Positions 16,322-25,241 of a DNA stretch of 64,000 nt are shown piece after piece. The position numbers were made by a program, and so were the translations under genes. The stretch covers positions 1 to 64,000 of the forward strand of contig JAVESN010000001.1 in NCBI GenBank assembly GCA_034006575.1, in the 5' to 3' direction. Source of the DNA: Methanimicrococcus sp034006575 (GTDB taxonomy: Archaea; Halobacteriota; Methanosarcinia; Methanosarcinales; Methanosarcinaceae). A model generated the notes under the pieces. That model saw nothing but the letters and a program-made list of their open reading frames with translations. It was not told the DNA's origin and made no database searches. The stretch's first letter is position 1. Every line of letters begins with the position of its first letter.

Positions 16322-17422
16322 ATGTCTTTTGAGAGGATGGATAAAAGGGATCTTTACCGTTGTGTCAGCTGCGGAAATTGCCGCTCCGTTTGCCCGGTGT
16401 TTGAGCTGACCGGCCGGGAATCCAAAAACACGCGCGGCCGTATTCTGATTATTCGAGATATTTATGAAGGAAAGCTTAAAGACGACTCCGTTTTTGACAG
16501 CATCAATACCTGTACGACGTGCGGCTATTGCGCCGTTTCCTGTCCGGCCGGCGTTCATCCCTCGAATTTGGTTGAAAGCGTACGCCGCGGTTTGGTTTCC
16601 TCAAATAAAATGACGCCGACGCAAAAAAAAATTCGCGACACGGTTTTGGCGTGTTCAAACACGCTCGGAAACACAGAGCCGCGTTTAGGCTGGCTGGAAG
16701 GGTTGAATTTAGAAATTCCGAAAAACCCCAAAGCGGTTTATTTTGTCGGATGTTTGGACACTTACCGTTATCCGGAAAATGCGGTCAAAACTTATCAAAT
16801 CCTTCATAAATTGGGCGTCGGATTGCTGGAAGACGAAAAGTGCTGCACCTCTCCGCTCCTTCGTCTCGGTTTTGTAAACGAAGCCGATAAAATGAAACAA
16901 CACAACCTTGAGCAAATCAAAAAAAGCGGCGCCGAAACCGTCATTGCCGGTTGCGCGGGTTGTTACAACACGCTCAAAAACGATTATTCGTTGGACAACA
17001 TCCGAGTCGTGACGGTTTCGGAATATTTGATTTCCCATCTCGAAGATTTGAAAAACATCGTTCAAAAAACAAATTTAAAAGTGACTTATCATGACCCGTG
17101 CCATTCCGGCCGCCACAACAATATTTTTGACGAGCCCCGCGCGTTGATTTATGAAATCGTCGGCCAAGAAAACCTGATTGAAATGGCGACGAATCGAGAA
17201 AAAGCAAGGTGCTGCGGCGGCGGCGGCGGCGTTCGTTCCGGTTACGGCGAGCTTTCTTTGGCGATGGCCAAAAGACGGCTTCAAGATGTCCCCCAAGACG
17301 TTGATTACATCGTCACGACCTGTCCGCTTTGCGTCCGAAATTTAAGAGACGCGGGCGGCGATGTCCCGGTGATTGATTTGATTGAATTGCTCACCCTCTC
17401 TCAATCACTCTCTCCCCTTTAA
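16322..17422 (+). CDS. glcF: Iron-sulfur subunit, GlcF/HdrD-like
   Basis: The 366-residue electron-transfer partner of the preceding dehydrogenase. Two [4Fe-4S] ferredoxin motifs stand at the N-terminus: 'CVSCGNCRSVCP' near residues 13-24 and 'CTTCGYCAVSCP' near 62-73. Two CCG domains follow: 'CCTSPLLRLG...AGCAGCYNTL' near 175-222 and 'DPCHSGRHNN...CCGGGGGVRSG' near 257-308, ending 'TTCPLCVRNL'. The same domains occur in heterodisulfide reductase HdrD, so in a methanogen the electrons might reach or come from a heterodisulfide-type acceptor; that is inference. The spacer before it is purine-rich with degenerate AAGAAGTTTG repeats. Confidence 0.87.
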   Translation: MSFERMDKRDLYRCVSCGNCRSVCPVFELTGRESKNTRGRILIIRDIYEGKLKDDSVFDSINTCTTCGYCAVSCPAGVHPSNLVESVRRGLVSSNKMTPTQKKIRDTVLACSNTLGNTEPRLGWLEGLNLEIPKNPKAVYFVGCLDTYRYPENAVKTYQILHKLGVGLLEDEKCCTSPLLRLGFVNEADKMKQHNLEQIKKSGAETVIAGCAGCYNTLKNDYSLDNIRVVTVSEYLISHLEDLKNIVQKTNLKVTYHDPCHSGRHNNIFDEPRALIYEIVGQENLIEMATNREKARCCGGGGGVRSGYGELSLAMAKRRLQDVPQDVDYIVTTCPLCVRNLRDAGGDVPVIDLIELLTLSQSLSPL

Positions 17423-17546
17423 TCGCTCCTCCTCCCGGTCTCTCCTCCCTCTCGGTCGTTCTTCTCCCTCTCTGTCTCTTTTCTTCCTCTCTGTCTCTTT
17501 TCTTCCTCTTTCTTCTCCCCTTCAACCGCTTCCCCTTTTCAGTCGT

Positions 17547-19910
17547 TTACTCCTTCTCCATCCGATTAAATCTTCTCTCGTCTCTTTGAGAGTTTCGCGG
17601 AATCAAACAGTAAGGCGCGTTTCCGATTAAATCTTCTCGATGAACCGTTTCCAGCGCGTTTTGAATCATTTCCCGATTGTCGGGATTTTTAAATTGAAGC
17701 AGACTGCGCTGCATCTTTTTTTCCGTTCGCGTCGCGGGAACGTAAATTTTTTCCATCGTAAACGGGTCAAGTCCCGTGTGAAACATGCACGTTGAAATCG
17801 TCATCGGGGTCGGGGTAAAATCCTGGACCTGCTCGGTGTATCGGTTGTTGTCGCGAATGTATTCCGCCATCTCCACGGCGTTTTCAAGCGTGCATCCGGG
17901 GTGCCCCGATATTTGAAACGTCACCAAAAACTGTTTTAAGCCGAGTTTTTGATTGACCTCTTTAAATTTCCTTTCAAACTTTTCAAAGGATTCCCGATTC
18001 GGTTTTCTCATGGCTTTTGTCACATTGTCGCAAAAATGTTCGGGCGCGACTTTTAATTGCCCGCCGACATGATATTTGCAAAGCGTTTCTAAATACTCAT
18101 CTTCCGCCGTCGCCAAATCAAAACGAACTCCGTACCCTGTCAACACTTTTCTGACCCCTTCCATTTCCCGAAGCGTTTTTAAAAGATTTAACAATCTTTC
18201 ATGGCTCGCGTTCAGCGACGGGCAGACGGTCGGAACCAAACAGTTTTTGTGCGTACAGGCGCCTTTTTTCTCCCAGACTTTGCAACTCATGCCGTACATG
18301 TTCGCGCTCGGACCGCCGATTCCGTTGATGATGCCGTTGAAACCGGGGCTTTTGATGAGGATTTCGGCTTCTCTGAGGATGGATTCTTCGCTTCGGTTGC
18401 TGATGGCCCTTCCCTGGTGTTGGGTAATCGCGCAAAATGAGCAGCCTCCAAAGCAGCCGCGGTGGCTTGTGATTGAATTTTTGACAACTTCAAGACCGGG
18501 GACGGGTTCGTCATAAGAGGGGTGCTCCAACCTCAAATACGGCAATTCGTAAACGGTGTCCATTTCGCCTTGCGTTAATTCCCGCATCGGCGGATTTTGA
18601 ATGACGGTCGTTTTCGGATGAGGCTGAACGAGTTTTTTTCCGGAAATCGGATTTTGATTTTCGTAAATCGTTTTAAAAGCGCGCGCGTATTGCTCCTTAT
18701 CGCTTGAAACATCGTTGAAATCCGGCAATTCGACGTAAGTTTCGCTTTTAAAAGACTCGGCATACTCGCTGTCCCGTCCTTCTTTTATATTTTTCCATTC
18801 GCGGACCGGCATTTTCCAAACGGTTCCGGGGATGTCTCTCATGTCAGATATTTTTTCTCCCGCATTCATTCGATTCGCGATTTCTTTGATTTGAAGCTCG
18901 CCCATCCCGTAAACGATCAAATCAATCGGCGCGTCCGCTAACACGGATTGTCTGACATCGTTTGACAAATAATCAAATTCGGCGAACCTTCGAAGCGACG
19001 CTTCAATGCCGCCGGCCACAATCGGGGCATCCGGAAAAGCTTGCCTGAGCCGATTGGCGTACGCAATCACGGCGCGGTCGGGCCGCAATCCCGGGCGTCC
19101 GCCGGGGGAATACATATCGCTTTCTCGTTTGTAAAGGAGCGGTGTGTAATTGTTGACAAGAGAATCCGCGTTTCCGGCGCTGACGGAAAAAAAGAGTCTC
19201 GGCTTTCCCAAAACCTCAAACGCGTCTTTGCCGGTCCAATCGGGCTGCGCGATGATTCCGACGCGGTACCCTTCATGCTCCAAAACGCGGCCGATAATCG
19301 CCGTTCCGAATCCGGAGTGGTCCACATAAGCGTCTCCGGTCACCAAAATAATGTCAAGTTCGGACCACCCTTTTTTTTCGGCCTCTTTTAAACTCATCGG
19401 CAAAAATGCGCCGGCGTTTTTTAAAGCCTCTTCTCGGCGTTTTTCAAAAAAGTAATTTCTTTTCTTTTCAACGGTTTCGCTCATTTCGTTTTTTTTTTTA
19501 TCGCCGTCTTTTCTTTCCCAACCCTGTTTTCCCCTTCTTTCCCACTCTTGTTTTTCTGTTCTTCCCCGTCTTCGTTTTTCTTTTCCGAAATCGAATTCGC
19601 CGTCTTCATCGGATTTCCTTTTGTCGTCGCTTTTCCAATCAAAACGTTTCGGTTCGGAATTTATCATATCCGTTTTTTTTACGCCCATCTTTCCGACGCT
19701 CGTTTTTGTTTCTTCCCCCGGCGCCCTTCTTTTTTCCTCGCTCGGAATCACAATTTTCGTTTCATCCGCGCCGACGGCTCCCACCGTTTTTTCAAGACCC
19801 CGCACCGTTCTTCGATTACCGGATTTTCCGACTTCGACTTTGCCGGTCGTTCCCAGCGTTCCGGTGGTGCGGCGCTCTTTTTTTTCGCTCTCGTTCTTTT
19901 GGTTTGTCAT
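17547..19910 (-). CDS. YgiQ family radical SAM protein with charged N-terminal extension
   Basis: A large radical SAM protein of the YgiQ (UPF0313) family, 787 residues, function unknown. The first 170 residues are a Lys/Glu/Arg-rich low-complexity extension. The family body then starts with 'LDIILVTGDAYVDHSGFGTAIIGRVLE' near 192, followed by 'FSVSAGNADSLVNNYTP' near 245 and 'VAGGIEASLRRFAEFDYL' near 305. The SAM cluster motif 'CFGGCSFCAITQHQGR' lies near 487. The C-terminus has the YgiQ block 'QDFTPTPMTISTCMFHTGLDP'. It lies 20 bases after the MBL hydrolase in an RtcB-MBL-YgiQ operon. The extension may be unstructured. Confidence 0.9.
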   Translation of the reverse strand: MTNQKNESEKKERRTTGTLGTTGKVEVGKSGNRRTVRGLEKTVGAVGADETKIVIPSEEKRRAPGEETKTSVGKMGVKKTDMINSEPKRFDWKSDDKRKSDEDGEFDFGKEKRRRGRTEKQEWERRGKQGWERKDGDKKKNEMSETVEKKRNYFFEKRREEALKNAGAFLPMSLKEAEKKGWSELDIILVTGDAYVDHSGFGTAIIGRVLEHEGYRVGIIAQPDWTGKDAFEVLGKPRLFFSVSAGNADSLVNNYTPLLYKRESDMYSPGGRPGLRPDRAVIAYANRLRQAFPDAPIVAGGIEASLRRFAEFDYLSNDVRQSVLADAPIDLIVYGMGELQIKEIANRMNAGEKISDMRDIPGTVWKMPVREWKNIKEGRDSEYAESFKSETYVELPDFNDVSSDKEQYARAFKTIYENQNPISGKKLVQPHPKTTVIQNPPMRELTQGEMDTVYELPYLRLEHPSYDEPVPGLEVVKNSITSHRGCFGGCSFCAITQHQGRAISNRSEESILREAEILIKSPGFNGIINGIGGPSANMYGMSCKVWEKKGACTHKNCLVPTVCPSLNASHERLLNLLKTLREMEGVRKVLTGYGVRFDLATAEDEYLETLCKYHVGGQLKVAPEHFCDNVTKAMRKPNRESFEKFERKFKEVNQKLGLKQFLVTFQISGHPGCTLENAVEMAEYIRDNNRYTEQVQDFTPTPMTISTCMFHTGLDPFTMEKIYVPATRTEKKMQRSLLQFKNPDNREMIQNALETVHREDLIGNAPYCLIPRNSQRDERRFNRMEKE

Positions 19911-19929
19911 CTCTTTTCCCGTCCTCTTT

Positions 19930-20583
19930 TTAGGGATTCATTCTCTCAGACATCATTTTTGAAAGTCCGATAGAGGCGTTTGCGTTTCCGACCGTCGGGC
20001 GCCCGTGTCCCGGGCACAAATATTCAACGTCTCTTTTTGTTAACTTTTCAATGGATTCCGTCATTTTTTCGGGCGCGGAAATCCTGAAATCCGTTCTCCC
20101 GATTCCGCCTTCCGAAAACACCGTGTCGCCGGTAAAAAGCGTTTTTGAATTTTTTTCATATAAACAAATACAACCGACCGTATGTCCCGGGGTGTGAATC
20201 ACTTCTAAGTATTCGTTTTCCCCCTCGTCGTTTTTCCCGATCGGAATTTTTTCCCCGCCGCCGTAAAGAATATCGGGCATCGGGCACTTGCTTTTCTCAC
20301 CAAAACTCAATGCGCTTGATGAATAATCATCATTTAAATACGGCGCGTCCGCCTCATGAATCGCTAATTTCGCGCCGCTTCTTTGGACGATTTCTCCGGC
20401 GCAGCCGGTGTGGTCGTAATGCGCATGCGTTAAAATAATCAATTCAATTTTTTCAATCGGCACGATTTTTTCAATTTGTCTCACTATGTTTTTTGTCGTC
20501 ATCCCCGTATCGACGAGGATTTTTTTATTGACGATGTAAACATTGGAATCATAATTATCAGATATTATCGCTTCAAGCTGCAT
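19930..20583 (-). CDS. MBL-fold metallohydrolase (glyoxalase II-like)
   Basis: A 217-residue metallo-beta-lactamase-fold hydrolase. The zinc motif 'THAHYDHTG' at 52-60 (His53, His55, Asp57, His58) is complete. 'VIHTPGHTVGCICLYE' near 131 supplies the third His, 'LFTGDTVF' near 152 the bridging Asp, and 'LCPGHGRPT' near 190 the last His. This arrangement is that of glyoxalase II-like hydrolases and thioesterases. The true substrate is not known. It begins 13 bases after rtcB with GAGGAG before the ATG, so it belongs to the rtcB transcript. Confidence 0.85.
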   Translation of the reverse strand: MQLEAIISDNYDSNVYIVNKKILVDTGMTTKNIVRQIEKIVPIEKIELIILTHAHYDHTGCAGEIVQRSGAKLAIHEADAPYLNDDYSSSALSFGEKSKCPMPDILYGGGEKIPIGKNDEGENEYLEVIHTPGHTVGCICLYEKNSKTLFTGDTVFSEGGIGRTDFRISAPEKMTESIEKLTKRDVEYLCPGHGRPTVGNANASIGLSKMMSERMNP

Positions 20584-20596
20584 TTTATCTCCTCTC

Positions 20597-22072
20597 TTAT
20601 CCCTTAATCACGCCGATTGGAATCAAGCGCGCCACCCTTTGCGCGATTCCGAGGCTGTCGACCACATCGACCACGTCGTCGCTGTTTTTGTAAACGTCCG
20701 GCGCTTCTTCGGCAATGACGGAGTCCCTTTGCGCTCTGACCGTAATTCCTTGTTTGGCCAATTCTTCTCGGATATTTTCCCCGCTCATGTTGTCTTTTGC
20801 TTTTCCGCGCCCCATGACGCGTCCCGCTCCGTGGCAGGCGCTTCCAAAGGATAAGGACATGGACTTGGGCCCGCCTTTTAAAATAAAAGACGGCGTTCCC
20901 ATGCTTCCCGGAATCAATACCGGTTGTCCGACATCTCTATATTGGAGCGGCACTTCGGGGTGTCCCGCCGGAAACGCGCGGGTTGCGCCTTTTCTGTGAA
21001 CGTAGACATTTTGTTTTTTCCCGTCAACGACATGCTCCTCAAATTTAGCGACATTGTGCGCCACGTCATACAAAAGTTCCATTCCAAGCGCGTCGGTATC
21101 TTTTTTATATTGTTTCTCAAAGACTTCTCGGGTCCAGTGCATAATGATTTGGCGGTTCGCCCAAGCGTAATTGGCGCCGCATTTCATCGCGTCAAAATAA
21201 TCTTGCGCTTCTTTGGATTGGGCGGGCGCGCAGGCCAATTGCATGTCCGGGATATGTATTTTGTATTTTTTGACGGCTTGGTTGAGCGTTTGCAAATGAT
21301 CCGTGCAGATTTGGTGGCCGGCGCCGCGAGAGCCGCAATGGATCATGACGGTCACCTGCCCGACCGACAGTCCGTAGGCGGCGGCGGCAACCGGATCATA
21401 AATCTTATCAATATATTGAATTTCTAAGAAATGGTTTCCGCTTCCGAGCGTTCCAAATTGCGGGCGCCCTCTTTTTCGGGCTTTTGCTCCGACTTTATCG
21501 GGATTTCCGCCTTCCATAAATCCGTAGGACTCGCAATTTTCCGTGTCGCTTTTTATTCCGTATCCGGCCTCAACCGCCCACTGTGAGCCGTGTAAAAATG
21601 CTTCCGTTAATTCGGTGTCGGTGACTTTGAATTCTCCTTTTGAGCCGACGCCGGACGGGATTTTTCGAAACAGATTTTCCGTCAGCGCTTTAATATCGGG
21701 TATGACGTCTTCTCTTTGAAGAGTCGTTTTCATTAAACGAACGCCGCAGTTGATGTCAAAGCCGACGCCCCCCGGGCTGATGACGCCTTCTTCTTCGTCA
21801 AAAGCCGCAACGCCGCCGATGGTAAAACCGTATCCGAGATGGACGTCCGGCATGGCCATGGAATATTCTAAAATGCCCGGCAATACGGAAACGTTGGCCA
21901 CTTGATTGATGGTTTCATTGTCAATGCTTCCCATCAGCTTTTCCGATAAGAAGAGGCGGCCGGGAACTCTCATCCCGCCGACCCGATTTTTGGGGATGTC
22001 CCAAATATAATCGTTGACGCGATGTAATTCGTTTGTAATCCCCGCTTCGTTTTTTTCCGTTTGATTTGACAT
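20597..22072 (-). CDS. rtcB: RNA-splicing ligase RtcB
   Basis: RtcB joins 2',3'-cyclic phosphate or 3'-phosphate ends to 5'-OH ends with GTP and Mn2+, completing tRNA splicing in archaea. The 491-residue protein keeps all landmarks: 'GVGFDINCGVR' near residue 101 with the metal-binding Cys, 'GTLGSGNHFLEIQ' near 207, 'HCGSRGAGHQ' near 245, and the guanylylation region 'SMGTPSFILKGGPKSMSLSFGSACHGAGR' near 390-418. Archease, its activator, lies just upstream across a 240-base repeat-containing gap in the same direction. Confidence 0.96.
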   Translation of the reverse strand: MSNQTEKNEAGITNELHRVNDYIWDIPKNRVGGMRVPGRLFLSEKLMGSIDNETINQVANVSVLPGILEYSMAMPDVHLGYGFTIGGVAAFDEEEGVISPGGVGFDINCGVRLMKTTLQREDVIPDIKALTENLFRKIPSGVGSKGEFKVTDTELTEAFLHGSQWAVEAGYGIKSDTENCESYGFMEGGNPDKVGAKARKRGRPQFGTLGSGNHFLEIQYIDKIYDPVAAAAYGLSVGQVTVMIHCGSRGAGHQICTDHLQTLNQAVKKYKIHIPDMQLACAPAQSKEAQDYFDAMKCGANYAWANRQIIMHWTREVFEKQYKKDTDALGMELLYDVAHNVAKFEEHVVDGKKQNVYVHRKGATRAFPAGHPEVPLQYRDVGQPVLIPGSMGTPSFILKGGPKSMSLSFGSACHGAGRVMGRGKAKDNMSGENIREELAKQGITVRAQRDSVIAEEAPDVYKNSDDVVDVVDSLGIAQRVARLIPIGVIKG

Positions 22073-22311
22073 ATTTTTTCCTGTGTATTTATTTTAATGA
22101 TGTCTCTTCTTTGGTTTACTTTGATTTAAAATGTTTGATTCTTTATTTTTTCAAAGCGTTTGATTCTTTATTTTTTCAAAGCGTTTGATTCTTTATTTTT
22201 TCAAAACGTTTGATTCCGTGTTTTTAAAAATGTTGACTTTTTGTTTTCTTAAAAGTGTTCCATTCTTTGTTTCTTAAAAAAACGTATTTTGTTTTTTCGG
22301 ATTTCATCTAT
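22073..22311. repeat. 25-base tandem repeats between archease and rtcB
   Basis: Three copies of GTTTGATTCTTTATTTTTTC plus five bases run from about 22133 to 22213, with decayed related copies on both sides. No gene is seen. The gap probably carries the rtcB promoter on the minus strand. Confidence 0.85.
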
Positions 22312-22764
22312 TTATAAATCCAAAACGACTTCGGTTTCAAAACCGTCTTTTGTTTTTTCGACGCGGATCCCGTTATATGTAATCGCCTTGACTTCGGTTT
22401 TGAAATTTTGTTTTTGAGAATCAATCGGCTCGCCCGAAACGGCGGCATTTATGGAATACATTTCTTTGCCGTCTTCATCCGTTTTTGCTCCGACTTCTTT
22501 GACGGTCACGTTTCCGAGAACCGTTTCTTCGGCGTCGAATAAAAACAAAAGCTCCGATAAAAAATCAACCATTAAGTTTTCTAAATCAATCGCTTCAAGT
22601 TCGATTTCAAATTCGATTTGCGATTGAATCGTTGAGATGTCGGCAATCACGGTAAGGGTCGCCAAGGCGGCATTTTCAAAGACCTTTTCAAGCGTTTCTC
22701 CGTATGCGATAAATCGAATATCGGCGACGTGATCTATATATTTAAAATTCGAATTTTGAGACAT
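22312..22764 (-). CDS. Archease, activator of RtcB
   Basis: Archease speeds RtcB guanylylation and lets it turn over. The 150-residue product begins 'FKYIDHVADIRFIAYGETLEKVFENAALA', the archease signature with the metal-binding Asp in 'DHVADIRF', then has 'DLENLMVDFLSELLFLFDAEE' near 60-80, and ends with 'KAITYNGIRVEKTKDGFETEVVLDL', another conserved block. I start at the ATG at 22764. The frame extends to 22869 but that part overlaps the upstream gene and is not conserved. It lies 13 bases after the archaetidylinositol phosphate synthase gene, ahead of rtcB. Confidence 0.93.
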   Translation of the reverse strand: MSQNSNFKYIDHVADIRFIAYGETLEKVFENAALATLTVIADISTIQSQIEFEIELEAIDLENLMVDFLSELLFLFDAEETVLGNVTVKEVGAKTDEDGKEMYSINAAVSGEPIDSQKQNFKTEVKAITYNGIRVEKTKDGFETEVVLDL

Positions 22765-22777
22765 TTTTGGGCCGGCT

Positions 22778-23458
22778 TTATTTTTCTTTTTTTGCGCTCT
22801 CTTCTTTCCCCAAAACTTTCCAAATATGGTAAATTCGCTGAAACGCGGTGATGTGAGAGCCTGCGGCAATGAGAATCATGCTCCATCCGAGAAACGAAAT
22901 TCCGCCGAATGCCGCGGATTGGCTGTAATAGGCGATGTAGCCGAAATCTAAAAAGGTGGCCGCTAATATTATGATTAAACGGTCGGCGCGCCCCATGATT
23001 CCGCCGTAATATCTTCCGATGTCCATGGCTTGAGCCTGGGTTCCGAGATAGCTGGTTAAAAGAACGCCGGCAAGGGCGATGACTCCGATTTGCCACGGGC
23101 AAAATCCGCCGAATATAATTCCGGAAATGATAAAAATATCCGCGTAGCGGTCAATGACGTGGTCTAAAAAGTCGCCTTTTTTTCCGGCAATCCCGCGAAG
23201 CCGGGCAACGGCGCCGTCAAGCGCGTCCAGTCCGGAATTGATTAAAACGCAAATGGCCGCGACCAACAAAAAATAATGCGGCGCGGATATGTCAAAATGC
23301 TGTTCTCCGGCGATGTAATAAAAAATGCCGGCAAATATCGAAAAGATAAATGAAATGATGGAAAGCGTATTTGGGGATACGCCGATTTTAATAAAAATTT
23401 TTGCAACCGGATCGATAATAATTCCCGCAACATATGGTCTGAGCGAATTAGCGGCCAT
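22778..23458 (-). CDS. CDP-alcohol phosphatidyltransferase, archaetidylinositol phosphate synthase type
   Basis: An integral membrane enzyme of ether-lipid head-group synthesis. It transfers an archaetidyl group from CDP-archaeol to an alcohol, most likely inositol phosphate. The signature D-x2-D-G-x2-A-R-x8-G-x3-D-x3-D is complete: Asp78, Asp81, Gly82, Ala85, Arg86, Gly95, Asp99, Asp103. About six hydrophobic segments span the 226 residues. Order and N-terminal 'LRPYVAGIIIDPVAKIF' resemble archaetidylinositol phosphate synthase. Archaetidylglycerol or serine head groups remain possible. It is upstream of archease with a 13-base gap. Confidence 0.85.
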   Translation of the reverse strand: MAANSLRPYVAGIIIDPVAKIFIKIGVSPNTLSIISFIFSIFAGIFYYIAGEQHFDISAPHYFLLVAAICVLINSGLDALDGAVARLRGIAGKKGDFLDHVIDRYADIFIISGIIFGGFCPWQIGVIALAGVLLTSYLGTQAQAMDIGRYYGGIMGRADRLIIILAATFLDFGYIAYYSQSAAFGGISFLGWSMILIAAGSHITAFQRIYHIWKVLGKEESAKKEK

Positions 23459-23533
23459 TGAGTGTCTGTTTCCTTTATTTTCGTTTGTTTTCGTTTTCTA
23501 TAGTTATCTGTTTATCTATAAATAACAATTCGC

Positions 23534-24142
23534 TTAAAACGAATTTCTTGCGGCGGCGTACAGATATCCGATTTTAGCCGAATGTTCCAATTGCGCCGTA
23601 ATATGATATGCTTCTTCCAACGTCTCCCCGACGGCAATTGTTCCGTGTCCGAATATGATTGCCCCCCTCGCGCCGGTTTTAAAAAGAGTCGCCGCGTTTT
23701 CTGCCAGCTCTTCGCTTCCGATGTCCCCGAATATAATCGGAATTTCTTTTAAAAATAATTTTCCCTCGCTGTCCATCGGGAAAATCCCATCGTTTCCCCT
23801 CTCGTTTTCCAAAATCGACATCACAACCGAATACGGGCAATGCGCGTGAAGAATCGCGCCGGCATTTGTTTCTTGATATATCCTCCGATGAACGGGCGTC
23901 TCCGAAGACGCCGTTTTTTCGATGACGTCGGAAACCTCCGGCGCCGTTAACGTCTCGGTACCATCGTTCCAAATCGGAACTTCAATCACACCATCTCGTC
24001 CGATTTCATCCAGCGGCGTTTTTGTTTTCGTAATTAAAAACGAATTTCCCGACCTCGAACGAATGCTGATGTTTCCGAAATTCGCCTCAACCAAACCCGC
24101 GGAAACGATTTTCTTTCCGATTTCCGACATTTTTCGCTGCAT
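23534..24142 (-). CDS. Class II aldolase/adducin family protein (fuculose-1-phosphate aldolase-like)
   Basis: A zinc-dependent aldolase of 202 residues. The fold is evident from 'VSAGLVEANFGNISIRSRSGNSFLITKTKTPLDEI' near 13-48, the metal ligands in 'AILHAHCPYS' near 98-107, and 'GARGAIIFGHGTIAVGETLEEAYHITAQLEHSAKI' near 157-192. In methanogens a homologue makes lactaldehyde from fuculose 1-phosphate for coenzyme F420; assigning that role here is inference. The gene is transcribed alone, about 75 bases upstream of the archaetidyl transferase gene. Confidence 0.85.
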   Translation of the reverse strand: MQRKMSEIGKKIVSAGLVEANFGNISIRSRSGNSFLITKTKTPLDEIGRDGVIEVPIWNDGTETLTAPEVSDVIEKTASSETPVHRRIYQETNAGAILHAHCPYSVVMSILENERGNDGIFPMDSEGKLFLKEIPIIFGDIGSEELAENAATLFKTGARGAIIFGHGTIAVGETLEEAYHITAQLEHSAKIGYLYAAARNSF

Positions 24143-24340
24143 TTTCCCTTTTCCTTTCTATTTTTTTATTCTCTTTTTTTTATTCTCTTTTTTCTTTGCT
24201 TTTTATTTCATCCTTTTTCCATTTTTCTTTTTTTAAAATTCATTTTTTAAATCCGAAATATGACGATTTTTTCTTTCTTTTCAAGATTAAACCGTTTCAT
24301 CCTTTAAAAAAGCATCATTTTTTTGATTTTCTCCCATAAT

Positions 24341-24350
24341 ATTTATAAAT
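24341..24350 (+). promoter_or_regulatory. TATA box of tRNA-Thr
   Basis: ATTTATAAAT lies about 33 bases upstream of the tRNA 5' end, the right distance for an archaeal TATA element with a short tRNA leader. Confidence 0.6.
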
Positions 24351-24382
24351 TATAACTTGTATGTATGGGATACTTCAAAAGC

Positions 24383-24454
24383 GCCTCGTTGGCTTAGGGG
24401 TATAGCGGCTGACTTGTAATCAGCAGGTCGCGTGTTCAAATCACGCACGGGGCT
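24383..24454 (+). tRNA. tRNA-Thr (anticodon TGT)
   Basis: A full cloverleaf of 72 bases can be folded by eye. The acceptor arms GCCTCGT and ACGGGGC pair over seven positions. The anticodon stem is GCTGA/TCAGC, with loop CTTGTAA giving anticodon TGT. The T arm is GCGTG-TTCAAAT-CACGC. The discriminator is T, as in archaeal threonine tRNAs. CCA is not encoded and there is no intron. Confidence 0.96.
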
Positions 24455-24461
24455 TACAATG

Positions 24462-24510
24462 GAATATTCAAATCATTAACGGATTTGAATATTCTTTTAA
24501 AACTTCTTTT
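24462..24510 (+). terminator. Perfect 13-bp hairpin after tRNA-Thr
   Basis: GAATATTCAAATC (24462-24474) is followed after seven bases by its exact reverse complement (24482-24494), then T-rich DNA. It is seven bases beyond the tRNA and probably ends or processes the transcript. Confidence 0.6.
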
Positions 24511-24623
24511 TATTTTCTGTCTTTTTAATTGATATTTCTTAAAAATGTGGTCTCACGTTTTAAATAATCACCTAAAATAAAATAAAGAACCATTTTTATA
24601 CACCATTCTATATATTGTCGGTT

Positions 24624-24830
24624 ATGACATCTGAAATCGCTATTATGAACCGAAATGCTATTGCTTTGGCAGCAGATAGCATCGTTACTCTTCAAACAGA
24701 AACCGGCAACAAAACATATTCAACGGCTAACAAACTTTTTGCATTAAGTTACAACCATTCAATTGGATTAATGGTTAATAACAACGCCACTTTTCTTGGA
24801 ATCCCTTGGGAAACGGCTATCACTCTTTAA
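24624..24830 (+). pseudogene. Truncated copy of the Ntn-hydrolase-like gene at 25242
   Basis: A 68-residue remnant. Starting at 'MTSEIAIMNRNAIALAADS' it matches the first 67 or so residues of the complete paralogue downstream, with about 75 percent identity by eye, up to 'GIPWETAITL'. It then stops at TAA. The DNA right after the stop (AAAGGGGAATATTAAA before the next ATG) resembles the end of the complete gene. The best explanation is one internal deletion of about a kilobase that joined the N-terminus to the last codons. The small downstream gene was kept. An ATG at 24615 is a less likely start because the family begins Met-Thr. Confidence 0.75.
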
Positions 24831-24844
24831 AGGGGAATATTAAA

Positions 24845-24976
24845 ATGAAAACATACAAATCATATGAAGAATTTGAAAGAGAATTTCTTCCAAACAGGCA
24901 TAAAAGAAAAGTAACGGAATCTTCCAAAAGCTTTGGTCGATTATCGACTTTAATGAAAACAAAAAATCAATATTAA
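24845..24976 (+). CDS. Small 43-residue protein, partner of Ntn-like gene (copy 1)
   Basis: A short gene reading 'MKTYKSYEEFEREFLPNRHK', then 23 more basic and polar residues. It is a clear paralogue of the 42-residue gene at 26429: the first 22 residues differ at only a few positions and both end 'MKTKN'. Preservation of the frame in both copies, each right after an Ntn-like gene with a purine-rich site (AGGGGAA), supports a real protein. It carries a high positive charge and no hydrophobic segment. Function unknown. Confidence 0.7.
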   Translation: MKTYKSYEEFEREFLPNRHKRKVTESSKSFGRLSTLMKTKNQY

Positions 24977-25241
24977 TTTTTTTCTCTTCAATCAAGAAGT
25001 GCATATTGTAGGGCTTCAACGGAACTCGTTTCATAAAAAATTTCCTTGGTTTATTTTCATCACATTTTCTCCCCAGGGTCACGCGTAGAATTGAGGATTT
25101 TCTCTTATAATTTTTAAGATATTTTGATATAATATTTCATTTCTATAATTATGCCGGAATCACATTTTTTTAAATTTGATAATTATCGTATTTTATTATA
25201 TTAAACAACATTTTTATATTATCTGTTCTATTCATGTTTTT

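Noticed and set aside
19406..19973. Long plus-strand frames opposite the YgiQ N-terminus
   Set aside because: Low-complexity mirror of the Lys/Glu-rich extension; no gene evidence.
25176..25241. Upstream 22-codon extension of the Ntn-like gene as a membrane anchor
   Set aside because: The remnant copy begins at the equivalent Met-Thr, and the extension is not conserved between copies.
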